From the NCBI RefSeq assembly GCF_024662015.1, contig NZ_CP102480.1:1832501-1896500 (forward strand): 64,000 nt of DNA. The letters are read 5' to 3'. Within the stretch, counting starts at the first letter, position 1. Each line of letters opens with the position of its first letter. This DNA is from Nisaea acidiphila. GTDB taxonomy: Bacteria > Pseudomonadota > Alphaproteobacteria > Thalassobaculales > Thalassobaculaceae. Shown here piece by piece: positions 46,128 to 55,377 of the stretch. Position numbers and translations under genes: made by a program. The notes beneath the pieces were generated by a model. The model did no database searches, was not told the DNA's origin, and was given only the letters and a program-made list of their open reading frames with translations.

Positions 46128-46934
46128 GTGGGTGATGCAAAGGGTAAACTCTTCTCGGTCGAACGCCGTGCTCAGCAGCGCGGCGGCTCGAGTGGACCGG
46201 TCATAACCCCGAAAGCCGTAGCGCCGGGTCTTTCATCCACCGCTTTCGAGGAAGCCCTGCTCGCCGAGGTGTCGAGTCTCCGGACCGAGCTTTCCGAAAT
46301 CCGCAAAGCGATCGGAATGACCGGTGTCACGGTGCCGGTCACAGAAACGCCGGCTGTCGAGGAGACGGTCGCCGAGGCCGCGCCCGTTGACGAAAGCGAC
46401 GTTGACCACGACCTCAGAATCGAGATCGCGCAGATGGTGCGGTCGATCGGCCGGGCGAAGAGCCAGATCGCGGCGATCAAGCATCCGATGTCTGCCGAGG
46501 ACCAGATGCAGACCGCCTCCCTCCAGCTCGATACGATCGTTCAGACCACCGAAAACGCGACGAACGAAATCATGTCCTCGGTGGACTCGATCGAAGGCAC
46601 TCTGAAGCAGATTCACGGCTTCACCCTGGACGACCCGGAAGTGCAGCAGTTGATCGACCAGGCCTCGAACCAGCTGATTTCCATTATCGAGGCCTGCAGC
46701 TTCCAGGATCTGACAGGCCAGCGGATCAATCAGGTGGTGAAGACTCTGCGCTTCATCGAGAGCCGCATCCTCGCCATGATCGATATCTGGGGCGGGCTTG
46801 AAGCCTTCAAGGATCTGCCGATTCCGAAGGAAGAGGGAGAAGAGGAAGCGGGCGAAGAGGACGATCTGCTGAACGGTCCGGCACTCGGCAGCGCCGGTCT
46901 CAGCCAGGAAGATATCGACGCCCTGTTCGACTAG
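46128..46934 (+). CDS. cheZ: Protein phosphatase CheZ (chemotaxis)
   Basis: This 268-residue CheZ homologue dephosphorylates CheY-P. A variable N-terminus is followed by the long helical hairpin with the conserved ACSFQDLTGQRINQVVKTL (catalytic Asp/Gln region). An acidic linker leads to the CheY-docking tail LSQEDIDALFD. GTG 46128 is chosen because it has GAGG upstream and the preceding codons look non-coding. No other che genes are nearby, so it is an orphan locus. Confidence 0.88.
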   Translation: MGDAKGKLFSVERRAQQRGGSSGPVITPKAVAPGLSSTAFEEALLAEVSSLRTELSEIRKAIGMTGVTVPVTETPAVEETVAEAAPVDESDVDHDLRIEIAQMVRSIGRAKSQIAAIKHPMSAEDQMQTASLQLDTIVQTTENATNEIMSSVDSIEGTLKQIHGFTLDDPEVQQLIDQASNQLISIIEACSFQDLTGQRINQVVKTLRFIESRILAMIDIWGGLEAFKDLPIPKEEGEEEAGEEDDLLNGPALGSAGLSQEDIDALFD

Positions 46935-47104
46935 ACGCGGACCGCCAGGGTAGCGGTGCCGTCAGCGGAGCATGCCCGACGACTTGATCCGGACGTGGCG
47001 ATCACCTACATGAGGAAGGCGCGTGATCAATGAGGATGCGCGCCCGGAGTGCCGCTCTTGCGGGCTCGCTGATCGTCTCGCTCATGTCATGAGGGGTTGG
47101 TCCC

Positions 47105-47566
47105 ATGTCACGCATGTCTGTTTTCAATTCGCCGCTACTGCTCGGATTCGACCATTTCGAACGGGCACTCGACCGCATCGCGAAGACCACCACGGAAGGC
47201 TATCCGCCTTACAATATAGAGCAAACCGACAAGGACGGGCTGCGTATCACGCTCGCCGTTGCCGGGTTCGCTTCGGAGGATCTCAGCGTCCAGATAGAGG
47301 ACAATCAACTCGTCATTCGCGGTCGCCAGACCGATGACGACGATCGGATCTATCTGCATCGCGGCATTGCGGCGCGCCAGTTCCAGCGAACCTTCGTCCT
47401 CGCCGAGGGGATAGAAGTGGTTTCCGCCGATCTCGATAACGGGCTCTTGCATATCGATCTCCGCCGCCCGCTGCCGGAAGTGAAGGTACAGACCATCGAG
47501 ATCAATAGCGGTAAAAAGACACCGACCATCACGGCCGAGAAATTGGACGTCGAGCGCGCGGATTGA
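47105..47566 (+). CDS. Small heat-shock protein Hsp20, copy 2
   Basis: This 153-residue alpha-crystallin chaperone has an N-terminus MSVFNSPLLLGFDHFERAL, typical of the class A/HspD group. The crystallin domain runs from YPPYNIEQTDKDGLRITLAV to NGLLHIDLRRPLPE, and the C-terminal motif is TIEI. It is clearly related to copy 1 at 31535 but diverged. It is followed by DUF1150, a pairing conserved in alphaproteobacteria. CTTGATC-N13-CACCTACA upstream (46983-47010) is a weak sigma-32 candidate. Confidence 0.92.
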   Translation: MSRMSVFNSPLLLGFDHFERALDRIAKTTTEGYPPYNIEQTDKDGLRITLAVAGFASEDLSVQIEDNQLVIRGRQTDDDDRIYLHRGIAARQFQRTFVLAEGIEVVSADLDNGLLHIDLRRPLPEVKVQTIEINSGKKTPTITAEKLDVERAD

Positions 47567-47610
47567 GCCGCGCGCAGAAACGGGTTGGCCAGCATACGAT
47601 GGGAAATGGA

Positions 47611-47832
47611 ATGAATATGACAGAACAGACAGACGTGCGCCGCATGAGCGCTCAGGACTTCGCCGCTCTCGGGATGTTCGATATCGCTTTCGTAAAGCCG
47701 GTCATGAGCAGCGGCGGGGCGACTTACGAGATTCACACCGCAGACGGCCAGCTTGTGGCAGACGCGCCGAGCTGGGACGAAGCGGTACTGCTGATCCAGG
47801 AAAACGAAATGCAGGCGGCACGCATTCACTGA
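47611..47832 (+). CDS. DUF1150 family protein
   Basis: This small protein of 73 residues from the chosen ATG (MNMTEQTDVRRMSAQDFAAL) has the family core FDIAFVKPVMSSGGATYEIHTADGQ and ends in NEMQAARIH. Earlier in-frame starts at 47563 and 47599 are possible but less typical. It lies 44 bases after hsp20 and is probably in the same heat-shock transcript. The biochemical role is unknown. Confidence 0.85.
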   Translation: MNMTEQTDVRRMSAQDFAALGMFDIAFVKPVMSSGGATYEIHTADGQLVADAPSWDEAVLLIQENEMQAARIH

Positions 47833-47884
47833 GGCCGCCCTGTACCAAGCTCCCAGCCGCTAACGCGGCCACCGGGCCGATCCG

Positions 47885-48349
47885 TCAGGCGGCGTTGCTG
47901 GCCGTGGCTTCGGTCAGAAGCGCGTAGATCGCATCGACGCTGTCCGCGCCGCGGATCTTGTCGCACGTACCTTTGTCGCGCAGCAGCCGCGAGACCCGGG
48001 CGAGCGCCTTAAGATGGTCCGCGCCGGCCGATTCCGGCGCAAGAAGCAGAAAAATGATATCCACCGGCTTGTCGTCGATGGCATCGAAATCGACGGCGCG
48101 GTCGGCGCGCGCAAAGATTCCGTGCAGCCGATCCAGCGACGGCAGCTTTCCGTGCGGAATGGCGATGCCTTCGCCCATGCCGGTCGTGCCGAGACGCTCA
48201 CGCTCCAGCAGGACGTCGAAGATTTCTCTTTGCCCGAGACCGGTCACGTCGGCAGCACGGCGGGACAACTCCTGCAGTGCCTGCTTCTTGGACGTGACTT
48301 TAAGATGAGGAAGAACGCCCTCGGGAATTAGGATTTCCGCGATTTCCAT
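47885..48349 (-). CDS. ptsN: PTS IIA-like nitrogen regulatory protein PtsN
   Basis: This 154-residue EIIA(Ntr) has the phospho-accepting histidine in EGIAIPHGKL (His66). Family strands include VDIIFLLLAPESAGADHLKALARVSRLLRD. It takes phosphate from PtsO/PtsP and signals nitrogen and potassium status. It is downstream of rpoN and hpf, the standard order in proteobacteria. Confidence 0.95.
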   Translation of the reverse strand: MEIAEILIPEGVLPHLKVTSKKQALQELSRRAADVTGLGQREIFDVLLERERLGTTGMGEGIAIPHGKLPSLDRLHGIFARADRAVDFDAIDDKPVDIIFLLLAPESAGADHLKALARVSRLLRDKGTCDKIRGADSVDAIYALLTEATASNAA

Positions 48350-48445
48350 CGTGTCTACCCTGCTCTCGCATCAAATAGGCACCGCGCGGGCCGTCTCTAT
48401 CAAGCGAGCAGCCCACTGCGATGCCGGTCCAAAACGAGGGCCGGC

Positions 48446-49024
48446 TCAGCCGTGAGCCAGGCCCTTCGGATCAATCCAACCAATGTTCCCGTCACTGCGA
48501 CGGTAGATCACATTCAATTCACCGTGCGACCGGTTCCGGAACATCACCACCGGAAGGTCGCCCAACTCGAGACGCATGACCGCCTCCTCCACCGAGAGGT
48601 CCTCGATAGAGGTGGTCATTTCCGCAACGACCACCGGCTGCCACTCCTCCTCGGGAGAAGGCTGGGCCTCGGCGTGGTCTGCCGCAAGCACATATTGCTG
48701 CGCTGCAACTTTCGCGCCACCGTCGGCCCGATGATGATCGCGCACGCGGCGCTTGAACCGGCGCAGCCGCTTGTCGATATGCTCGCCCGCCTTGTCGGCG
48801 GACTTATAGGCGTCGCTATCGCTGCCCTGGCCGCGCACAAACATGTCGCGGCCGACATGGACCGCGATATCGGTGCGGAAATCCTGCCCCTCTTTGGAAA
48901 CGGTCACGTTTCCTTCGAGCGGGTCACCGAAATACTTCTCGGTGATATCGGTCACAAGGCGTTCGACATGGTCCTTTAGCGCGTCGCTGATCTGGACCTG
49001 CTTACCGTTGATAGCTAGCTGCAT
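48446..49024 (-). CDS. hpf: Ribosome hibernation promoting factor, long form
   Basis: This 192-residue protein has an N-terminal S30AE domain (MQLAINGKQVQISDALKDHVE to about residue 105). It also has the C-terminal dimerisation domain LSVEEAVMRLELGDLPVVMF through YRRSDGNIGWIDP that makes 100S ribosomes. The start at 49024 is chosen because 18 upstream codons do not belong to the family. It lies between rpoN and ptsN; the 173-base gap to rpoN probably holds its own promoter. Confidence 0.94.
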   Translation of the reverse strand: MQLAINGKQVQISDALKDHVERLVTDITEKYFGDPLEGNVTVSKEGQDFRTDIAVHVGRDMFVRGQGSDSDAYKSADKAGEHIDKRLRRFKRRVRDHHRADGGAKVAAQQYVLAADHAEAQPSPEEEWQPVVVAEMTTSIEDLSVEEAVMRLELGDLPVVMFRNRSHGELNVIYRRSDGNIGWIDPKGLAHG

Positions 49025-49197
49025 GCGTCTTTCGCGGTCGATGAAACTGACCCCTGGTCGCGAAGCTCCGAAATGCACTAATCCGGAGATGACCAGCCCG
49101 CAACGCCGCCTCTGCGACGAAGGCGCGGAACTTATGCGCGCGTCATTGGAGAGTCAAGCACTGCGGTTACGGGATTTCTAAGTCCCGGACATTAAGA

Positions 49198-50787
49198 TCA
49201 AATTCCCATCGATTTTTCGCGTCTCCTCTGAACGGACGACGGAATCTTCATCGCTTCTCGGTATTTCGCAATGGTCCGCCGTGCAATATCGACACCCTCG
49301 CCTTTCAGGATTTCGACGATGCGGTCGTCCGACAGCACCTTGTTCGGCGGTTCTTCGTCGATCAGTTTCTTGATCTTGAACCGCACCGCCTCGGCGGACA
49401 GGGCGTCACCACCCGCCGATGATGCGATCGCACTGGTGAAGAAGTACTTAAGCTCGTAAATACCGCGCGGCGTCGCCATGAACTTGTTCGAGGTGACGCG
49501 GCTGACCGTGCTTTCGTGCATTTCGATCGCCGCCGCGATATCGCGCAGGACGAGCGGACGCAGATACTGGATGCCGTGCTGGAAGAATGCATCCTGCTGA
49601 CGCACGATCTCTCCCGCGACCTTGAGAATCGTGGTCGCACGCTGATGCAGCGAGCGCACGAGCCAGTTGGCGGATTGATGACACTCGCTCAGATATTCCC
49701 TGTCGGCCTTGTTCTTTGGATTGCGGCTGATCTGGGAGAGATATGCGTTATTGATCAGTACACGCGGCAGGGTATCCGGATTGAGCTCGACGACCCAGCT
49801 CCCGTCCGGCGCCGCGCGCACCAATACGTCGGGAACCACCGGTTCGCTGCTGTCCGGCTCGAAGGCGAGGCCCGGCTTCGGATTGAGCGAGCGAATCTCC
49901 TCCACCATCTCGGCCATGTCTTCTGCATCGACGCCGCAGACCTTGAGCAACCCTGCCATATCCCGCTTGGCCAGCATTGGAAGATTGTCGAGCAGCGCCT
50001 GAATCGCCGGATCGAGCCGATTGCGGTCCTTCAGCTGCAAGGCCAGGCATTCCGAGAGATTGCGGGCGAATATTCCGGGCGGGTCGAGCGCCTGCAGCTT
50101 GCCGAGCACGGACTCCACCGCTTCAAGATCCGAGCCGAGGCGGTCCGCCACCTCTTCGAGGTCGCCGGTGAGGTAACCCGCATCGTCCAGCAGATCCAGA
50201 AGATCGGCGGCGATCAGACGCTCGTCGGAGCGTTCGATATCGAGCGTAATCTGTTCCAGAAGATGCTCGCGCAGGGTCTTGAGGGCACCGACGCTCTCCT
50301 CCAGCCCCGGAAGATCCTCGCCGCCGCGCCCCGAGCCCGAGCCGGAGCCGGACGCCTCCCAGCTTCCAAGGGTCGGCGTCACCGACGGATCGGTTTCTTC
50401 GACCCCGGCGCTGCCCCAATTGTTGTCGTAATCCGTATCTCCCGGGTCCTCGCCGCCGGCGGGCAGCGATTCCGATGTCGTACGGTCGACCGTGTCGGGC
50501 CCGTCGGGTGCTTCGTCCCAGCCGCTCTCCGCCGCGCCGTCAGCCGGAGCGGCCTCGCCCTCCACCGCCTTGTCATAGGCCGCGAGATTGTCGGCTTCCA
50601 GCGCCTCCAGGGTCGCAGGCCCGTCGCCGTCGTCCCGCTCCAGCAGCGGGTTCTGTTCGAGTTCGGCCTCGACGAATTCGGACAGCTCAAGATTGTTGAA
50701 CTGCAGCAGCTTGATCGCCTGCTGCAGCTGCGGCGTCATTACCAGGTTCTGGGACTGTCTGAGGTCCAGTCTGGCCGAAAGCGCCAA
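49198..50787 (-). CDS. rpoN: RNA polymerase sigma-54 factor
   Basis: This 529-residue sigma-54 has region I LVMTPQLQQAIKLLQFNNLEL, an acidic variable region II (about 60-160), core-binding and HTH parts (DIAAAIEMHESTVSRVTSNK) and the RpoN box ARRTIAKYRE. TTG 50787 with AGGGAGA upstream is the probable start, 11 bases after lptB. It would drive the sigma-54 promoter seen at 923-938 together with an NtrC-like activator not in the window. Confidence 0.96.
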   Translation of the reverse strand: MALSARLDLRQSQNLVMTPQLQQAIKLLQFNNLELSEFVEAELEQNPLLERDDGDGPATLEALEADNLAAYDKAVEGEAAPADGAAESGWDEAPDGPDTVDRTTSESLPAGGEDPGDTDYDNNWGSAGVEETDPSVTPTLGSWEASGSGSGSGRGGEDLPGLEESVGALKTLREHLLEQITLDIERSDERLIAADLLDLLDDAGYLTGDLEEVADRLGSDLEAVESVLGKLQALDPPGIFARNLSECLALQLKDRNRLDPAIQALLDNLPMLAKRDMAGLLKVCGVDAEDMAEMVEEIRSLNPKPGLAFEPDSSEPVVPDVLVRAAPDGSWVVELNPDTLPRVLINNAYLSQISRNPKNKADREYLSECHQSANWLVRSLHQRATTILKVAGEIVRQQDAFFQHGIQYLRPLVLRDIAAAIEMHESTVSRVTSNKFMATPRGIYELKYFFTSAIASSAGGDALSAEAVRFKIKKLIDEEPPNKVLSDDRIVEILKGEGVDIARRTIAKYREAMKIPSSVQRRREKSMGI

Positions 50788-50798
50788 AGCCGGTCTCC

Positions 50799-51593
50799 CT
50801 AGAGGCTGAACCGGTCGCCGAGATAGACCCGCCGCACTTCGTTATTCGCGACGATCTCGTCCGGCTCACCGTCCATGAGGACCATGCCGTCATGCAGGAT
50901 GAAGGCGCGGTCGACGATATCGAGCGTCTCCCGCACATTGTGGTCGGTAATCAGCACGCCGATCCCCCGGTCTTTCAGGTGGGAGATCAGGTCGCGGATC
51001 TCTCCGACCGCGATCGGGTCGATCCCGGCCAGCGGCTCGTCCAGCAGGATGAAGGCCGGATGAGAGGCCAAAGCCCGGGCGATCTCCACACGCCGCCGCT
51101 CGCCGCCGGAAAGCGCGATGGAAGGGGTCCGGCGTAAGTGGCTGATAGAGAATTCCGCCAGAAGATCTTCCAGCAATGCGTCGCGCCGGGCGGGATTGTC
51201 CTCGACCACTTCCAGCACCGCGCGGATATTCTGCTCGACCGTCAGCCCGCGAAAGATCGAGGCCTCCTGCGGCAGGTAACCGATGCCGAGGCGCGCCCGC
51301 CGATACATCGGCAATTCGGTGATATCCGCACCGTCCAAGTGGATGGAACCGTAGTCGGCGGAGATCAGTCCCGTGATCACGTAGAAACAAGTCGTCTTTC
51401 CGGCCCCGTTCGGGCCGAGCAGCCCGACCGCCTCACCGCGCTGCACCGAGATGCTGACGTCGCGCAGCACCGGGCGCGACTTGTAGCGCTTGCCGAGATT
51501 GAGCGCGACGAGCCCCCGATTGCTGGAGACCAGACGCGGCCCGTCTGCACTTCCCGTCGATGCGTCCGCCGCACCGGAACTGTTATCGGTCAT
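50799..51593 (-). CDS. lptB: LPS export ABC transporter ATP-binding protein LptB
   Basis: This 264-residue ATPase has a Ser/Gly-rich leader of about 25 residues, Walker [12 protein letters not shown], signature [16 protein letters not shown], Walker [14 protein letters not shown] and H-loop ITDHNVRET. It powers lipopolysaccharide extraction with LptFG (not in the window). It lies between lptA and rpoN, the near-universal context of lptB. Confidence 0.95.
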   Translation of the reverse strand: MTDNSSGAADASTGSADGPRLVSSNRGLVALNLGKRYKSRPVLRDVSISVQRGEAVGLLGPNGAGKTTCFYVITGLISADYGSIHLDGADITELPMYRRARLGIGYLPQEASIFRGLTVEQNIRAVLEVVEDNPARRDALLEDLLAEFSISHLRRTPSIALSGGERRRVEIARALASHPAFILLDEPLAGIDPIAVGEIRDLISHLKDRGIGVLITDHNVRETLDIVDRAFILHDGMVLMDGEPDEIVANNEVRRVYLGDRFSL

Positions 51594-51638
51594 CCCTAGC
51601 CTTTGCCCCGCTTTGCGGGCTGCCGTTTCCGCACCGGA

Positions 51639-52484
51639 TCATTGCGTGTCCGATTTCGGGTTAAACAATCCTCTAACGCGCTGCCGCGTGCCGTCCGGCC
51701 CCGACAACAGCCGGCTGATGCCGGTCTTCAGATTCACTTCGGCGCGCTCGCCGTTCAGCTGGTTCTCTCCACGCGTGATCCGCACATTGCCCTGAAGGAT
51801 CGCGGTTTCCGAATCGACATTGTAGATGCCTTCGTCGCCGTGCGCGACATCCTCTGCCGTGGTGATCACGACATTGCCAACGGCGTCCATGCGCTTGGCG
51901 ACCAGTTGGCCGCCCGCATCTTCCTCGAAGCGTGCAATCAGAGTGTCCGCGCGGATCGTCCGGTCTTCCTTCTTCGCGACCGCGTTGCCGCGGGCGACCG
52001 CGATCTGCCGCTGCTCCCAATATTCCAGGCTGTCACGCGCGGTGATCGTCTCGGTCCCGGTCTCGAGTCGCGGCGGCGTCTGCTTGCCGAGCATGACCGC
52101 GACCGCCTCGTCGAGATCGTAGACGGCGCGCTCGCCATAGCCCCTCTGCTTTTCGGAAGAGATCACGACATTGCCGATCGCTTCCAGGCGATAGATGTCG
52201 GTTGCGCCGTTCTGCTCGCGATAGAGCGCTGTCAGGGTATCGGCTTCCACCGTCACCCCACCCCGCTCGGCCCGCGCATTGCCGCGCGCGACATACATGC
52301 GCTGATCGCGGATCCACTCTATGCCGTCATCGGCCTCGACCGTGACCGGCCCCTCGTCCTCGCCTTGCCCCGGAACGGACTGGGCAAGAAGCTCCGGCGA
52401 AAGGAACATCGAAACGGAAGCGAGAAGCAGGGCAGCAACAAAATTCATCGGATATCCGCAGCGGCGAGAAAGCGAGAGCATCAA
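51639..52484 (-). CDS. lptA: LPS transport periplasmic protein LptA
   Basis: This 281-residue OstA-domain protein has a signal peptide (cleavage near LLAQ-S, residue about 35). Its beta-jellyroll repeats include GIEWIRDQRMYVARGNARAE and two further YxARGNA-like strands. It is longer than E. coli LptA, apparently with extra jellyroll strands. It bridges LPS across the periplasm. Its start overlaps the lptC stop by four bases. Confidence 0.92.
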   Translation of the reverse strand: MMLSLSRRCGYPMNFVAALLLASVSMFLSPELLAQSVPGQGEDEGPVTVEADDGIEWIRDQRMYVARGNARAERGGVTVEADTLTALYREQNGATDIYRLEAIGNVVISSEKQRGYGERAVYDLDEAVAVMLGKQTPPRLETGTETITARDSLEYWEQRQIAVARGNAVAKKEDRTIRADTLIARFEEDAGGQLVAKRMDAVGNVVITTAEDVAHGDEGIYNVDSETAILQGNVRITRGENQLNGERAEVNLKTGISRLLSGPDGTRQRVRGLFNPKSDTQ

Positions 52485-53188
52485 TTGGCGCTCCGGGTCT
52501 CGAGACCGCCGAGCTGCGAGGGATAGAGCACGACCTTGCTCTTACCGGTGAAAACGATCCGTTCGCCACGATTGTAGATCCGGAAGCCCTCACCGGTCGC
52601 GGTGCCGCTTTGCCCATGGGCGCTGACCGGGTCGTCGCTGGTCGCCATGCCTTCATCGAGAAGGACGCGCGCGCTGTCCGAGGATACCGTGTAGCCGCGG
52701 TCATGAAACACGGTCACCCCGCCGGAAAGGTCGATCGTCTTCTTTTTCTTGTCGTAAATGCCGGCCGTAGCCGAGAGGGCCAGCCATTCTTCCTGGTTGA
52801 CCGCGAGATCGGCCTGCGGCGCGACGAGATCGAGGCGGTCGGAATCCGGATTGTCCTGGCTTGCGCGCTCAGCCGTGATCTCGTAGGGCCGCTGCTCCTC
52901 GTCCACGCCGACATAGCGCGGCTGATCCATGCTTAGACCGTCGGTTGCGCTGGCGAGCACGCTCCGCGCCTGATCGCCGAGACGGAACTTCGTATGGTCG
53001 GGAATCAGCTGCGGCCAGCTGACGATCAGAGCAACGATGGCGAGCGCCAGAGCCGGCAGGATCAGCTTCATAAGCACCACGAGCCGGCTGGCGCGGAAAT
53101 GCGCGGCCCGCGCCCGGCGCGGCGCACCCGGCATGAACCTGCGCGCGCCGAGATCGCCTCCGATATTTCCCGCTGTCTGCTCGGACAT
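52481..53188 (-). CDS. lptC: LPS export protein LptC
   Basis: This 235-residue protein has one N-terminal membrane helix (LMKLILPALALAIVALIVSW, about residues 39-58) and a periplasmic jellyroll with YEITAERASQDNPDSDRLDL and LSGGVTVFHDRGY strands. It passes LPS from LptFG to LptA. The start MSEQTAGNIG has GAGGAAC upstream; 32 earlier codons are rejected. Confidence 0.9.
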   Translation of the reverse strand: MSEQTAGNIGGDLGARRFMPGAPRRARAAHFRASRLVVLMKLILPALALAIVALIVSWPQLIPDHTKFRLGDQARSVLASATDGLSMDQPRYVGVDEEQRPYEITAERASQDNPDSDRLDLVAPQADLAVNQEEWLALSATAGIYDKKKKTIDLSGGVTVFHDRGYTVSSDSARVLLDEGMATSDDPVSAHGQSGTATGEGFRIYNRGERIVFTGKSKVVLYPSQLGGLETRSAN

Positions 53189-53354
53189 CTGTTCCTCTTC
53201 GCATCCGCGAACGGCACAAAATCGCGCGGTGCACGGCATCGTCCGGGGCCGGCTCCGCGTGCCGGGCCCAATTTGGCCCGACAATTGCTTGTCTATGTGT
53301 CCGGAGTATGGCGAATGGCCGCCAAAGGGTCAATGAATCCCGATAGTTCCGAGC

Positions 53355-53966
53355 CTAATGCGCGAATATGTCCTGATCCTGATAACCGATCAGATCGAGC
53401 GAGGCCCGCACCGGAAGATAGGCGAAGCTGGCAGCCGCGTACCCGTCCCGTCCCTCGCGGACGAGCCGGCGATCGAGTTCTTCCTTCAAACGATGCAGGT
53501 AGAGCACGTCGGAGGCGGCGTAGGCCATCTGCTCTTCGGTCAGCTCGTCCGCACCCCAATCGGAAGATTGCTGCTGCTTGGACAAGTCAACCCCGAGCAG
53601 TTCCCGGCAGAGATCCTTCAGGCCATGCCGGTCGGTATAGGTCCGCACCAGCTTGGAGGCGATTTTCGTGCAATAGATCGGAGTCGTGACCACCCCTAGA
53701 TAGGCCTGCATCACCGCCACGTCGAAGCGGGCGAAGTGAAACAGCTTCACCACCCCCGGATCGGTCAGCAGGCGGGTCAGGTTCGGCGCGTTGTAGCTGC
53801 CTTTCGGAAACTGCACGAGATGGGCGGTACCGTCGCCGGAGGACAGTTGCACGACGCAGAGCCGGTCACGCTCCGGGCGCAGCCCCATGGTCTCGCTGTC
53901 GATCGCGACGACCGGCCCGAGATCGAGTCCGTCCGGAAGATCGCCCTTGTGCAGGGTAATGGTCAT
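53355..53966 (-). CDS. rnd: Ribonuclease D-like 3'-5' exonuclease
   Basis: This 203-residue DEDD-type exonuclease has Exo I VAIDSETMGL, Exo II FHFARFDVAVMQ and Exo III AYAASDVLYLHRL with the Tyr-x3-Asp pattern. It is a short form with only the catalytic domain and no HRDC domains, as is common in alphaproteobacteria. The start follows CAGGAGAC. It precedes lptC by 166 bases in the same direction. Confidence 0.9.
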   Translation of the reverse strand: MTITLHKGDLPDGLDLGPVVAIDSETMGLRPERDRLCVVQLSSGDGTAHLVQFPKGSYNAPNLTRLLTDPGVVKLFHFARFDVAVMQAYLGVVTTPIYCTKIASKLVRTYTDRHGLKDLCRELLGVDLSKQQQSSDWGADELTEEQMAYAASDVLYLHRLKEELDRRLVREGRDGYAAASFAYLPVRASLDLIGYQDQDIFAH

Positions 53967-54076
53967 TGATGTCTCCTGACCGCGTCTGGTCTGACGGCAA
54001 ATAGGCCGCGCCACAGGCCGCATCAAGGCGAAATGCCAAGCGCGCCAATCGTTTCGGGTCTCTTTTTAAAGGAGGA

Positions 54077-54163
<87 letters not shown>

Positions 54164-54389
54164 ACAGCCGGCGGAACGTGTCCGCCGGTGAGGCCGCCGT
54201 AAATGCCAGCACGCGGGGCGTCTGTCAAAGGCTTTTTGCGGGCCTCGGGTAATCCTTTTCCTCGGGATCGTCGGGACCGGGAATTTTGATCGCCGGTCCC
54301 CGCCCCTTATATTATAAGCGCCCATGTGGGTAAGGACGCGCCGCGGGCTTGCTGGGCCCCGCAAGGCGCGCAGGGGAAGGTCAGAAACC

Positions 54390-55346
54390 ATGTTCGACGG
54401 TAAGCAGATCACCATTTTCGGAGGCTCCGGCTTCATCGGCCGGAATATCGTGCGCGAACTGGCGCAGCGCGGCGCCCGCATCGAAGTCGCCTGCCGCGAC
54501 GTGGAAGGCGCCAAGCACCTGAAGGTCCAGGGAGTCGTCGGGCAGGTCACACCGGTCCATGTCGACGTGACCGAAGGGGAGAGCGCGATCGCTCCCGCCG
54601 TAGAGGGCGCCGACATGGTGATCAATCTCTGCGGCATTCTCTACGAGAGCGGCCGCAACCGGTTCGACGCCGTGCAGGCGACCGCGCCCGGCCTGATCGC
54701 AGCGGCGGCTGCAAAAGCAGGCGCGAAGAAATTCGTCCATATCTCCGCAATCGGTGCCGATGCCAAATCGCCGGCTCGCTATGCACGCAGCAAGGCGGCC
54801 GGCGAGGAAGCCGTGCGCGCCGCCTTCCCGGGTGCGTCGATCCTGCGGCCCAGCATCGTTTTCGGCCCCGACGACGACTTCTTCAATCGCTTCGGTGCGA
54901 TGGCGGAAAGCTTGCCCTTCCTGCCGCTGATCGGCGGCGGCAAGACGAAGTTCCAGCCTGTCTATGTGGACGATGTCGCCGACGCCGCCCTGAACGCGCT
55001 GGCCAGCGATCCGGCGGCAGGCAAGATCTTCGAACTCGGCGGCCCGAAGATTTACAGCTTCAGGGACCTGATGGAACTGGTGATCGCGCAGACCGGCCGC
55101 AAACGCCGCCTCGTCGACATCCCGTTCTGGCTCGCTTCCGTAGAAGCCGCGTTCCTCGAATGGCTCCCGACCCCGCCGCTGACCCGCGACCAGGTAGAGC
55201 TGCTGAAAAGCGACAACGTCGTTTCGGAAGGTGCGCTGACGCTGCAGGATCTCGAAGTCGAACCGACGGCGTGCGAAGCGATCCTGCCGACCTATCTCGA
55301 CCGTTTCCGCCCCGGCGGCCGCTATAACCGGTTCCGGGCGGCCTGA
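54390..55346 (+). CDS. NDUFA9-like NAD(P)-binding protein (complex I associated)
   Basis: This 318-residue atypical short-chain dehydrogenase has a Rossmann motif ITIFGGSGFIGRNIVREL, YARSKAAGEEAVRAAFP and ILRPSIVFGPDDDFFNR. It resembles the complex I NDUFA9/39-kDa subunit family found as single genes in alphaproteobacteria. The start at 54390 has AGGGGAAGG upstream. It follows tRNA-Leu on the opposite strand. Confidence 0.88.
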   Translation: MFDGKQITIFGGSGFIGRNIVRELAQRGARIEVACRDVEGAKHLKVQGVVGQVTPVHVDVTEGESAIAPAVEGADMVINLCGILYESGRNRFDAVQATAPGLIAAAAAKAGAKKFVHISAIGADAKSPARYARSKAAGEEAVRAAFPGASILRPSIVFGPDDDFFNRFGAMAESLPFLPLIGGGKTKFQPVYVDDVADAALNALASDPAAGKIFELGGPKIYSFRDLMELVIAQTGRKRRLVDIPFWLASVEAAFLEWLPTPPLTRDQVELLKSDNVVSEGALTLQDLEVEPTACEAILPTYLDRFRPGGRYNRFRAA

Positions 55347-55377
55347 CGGAGCGGGTACGGCGTCCTGCAATGACCGG

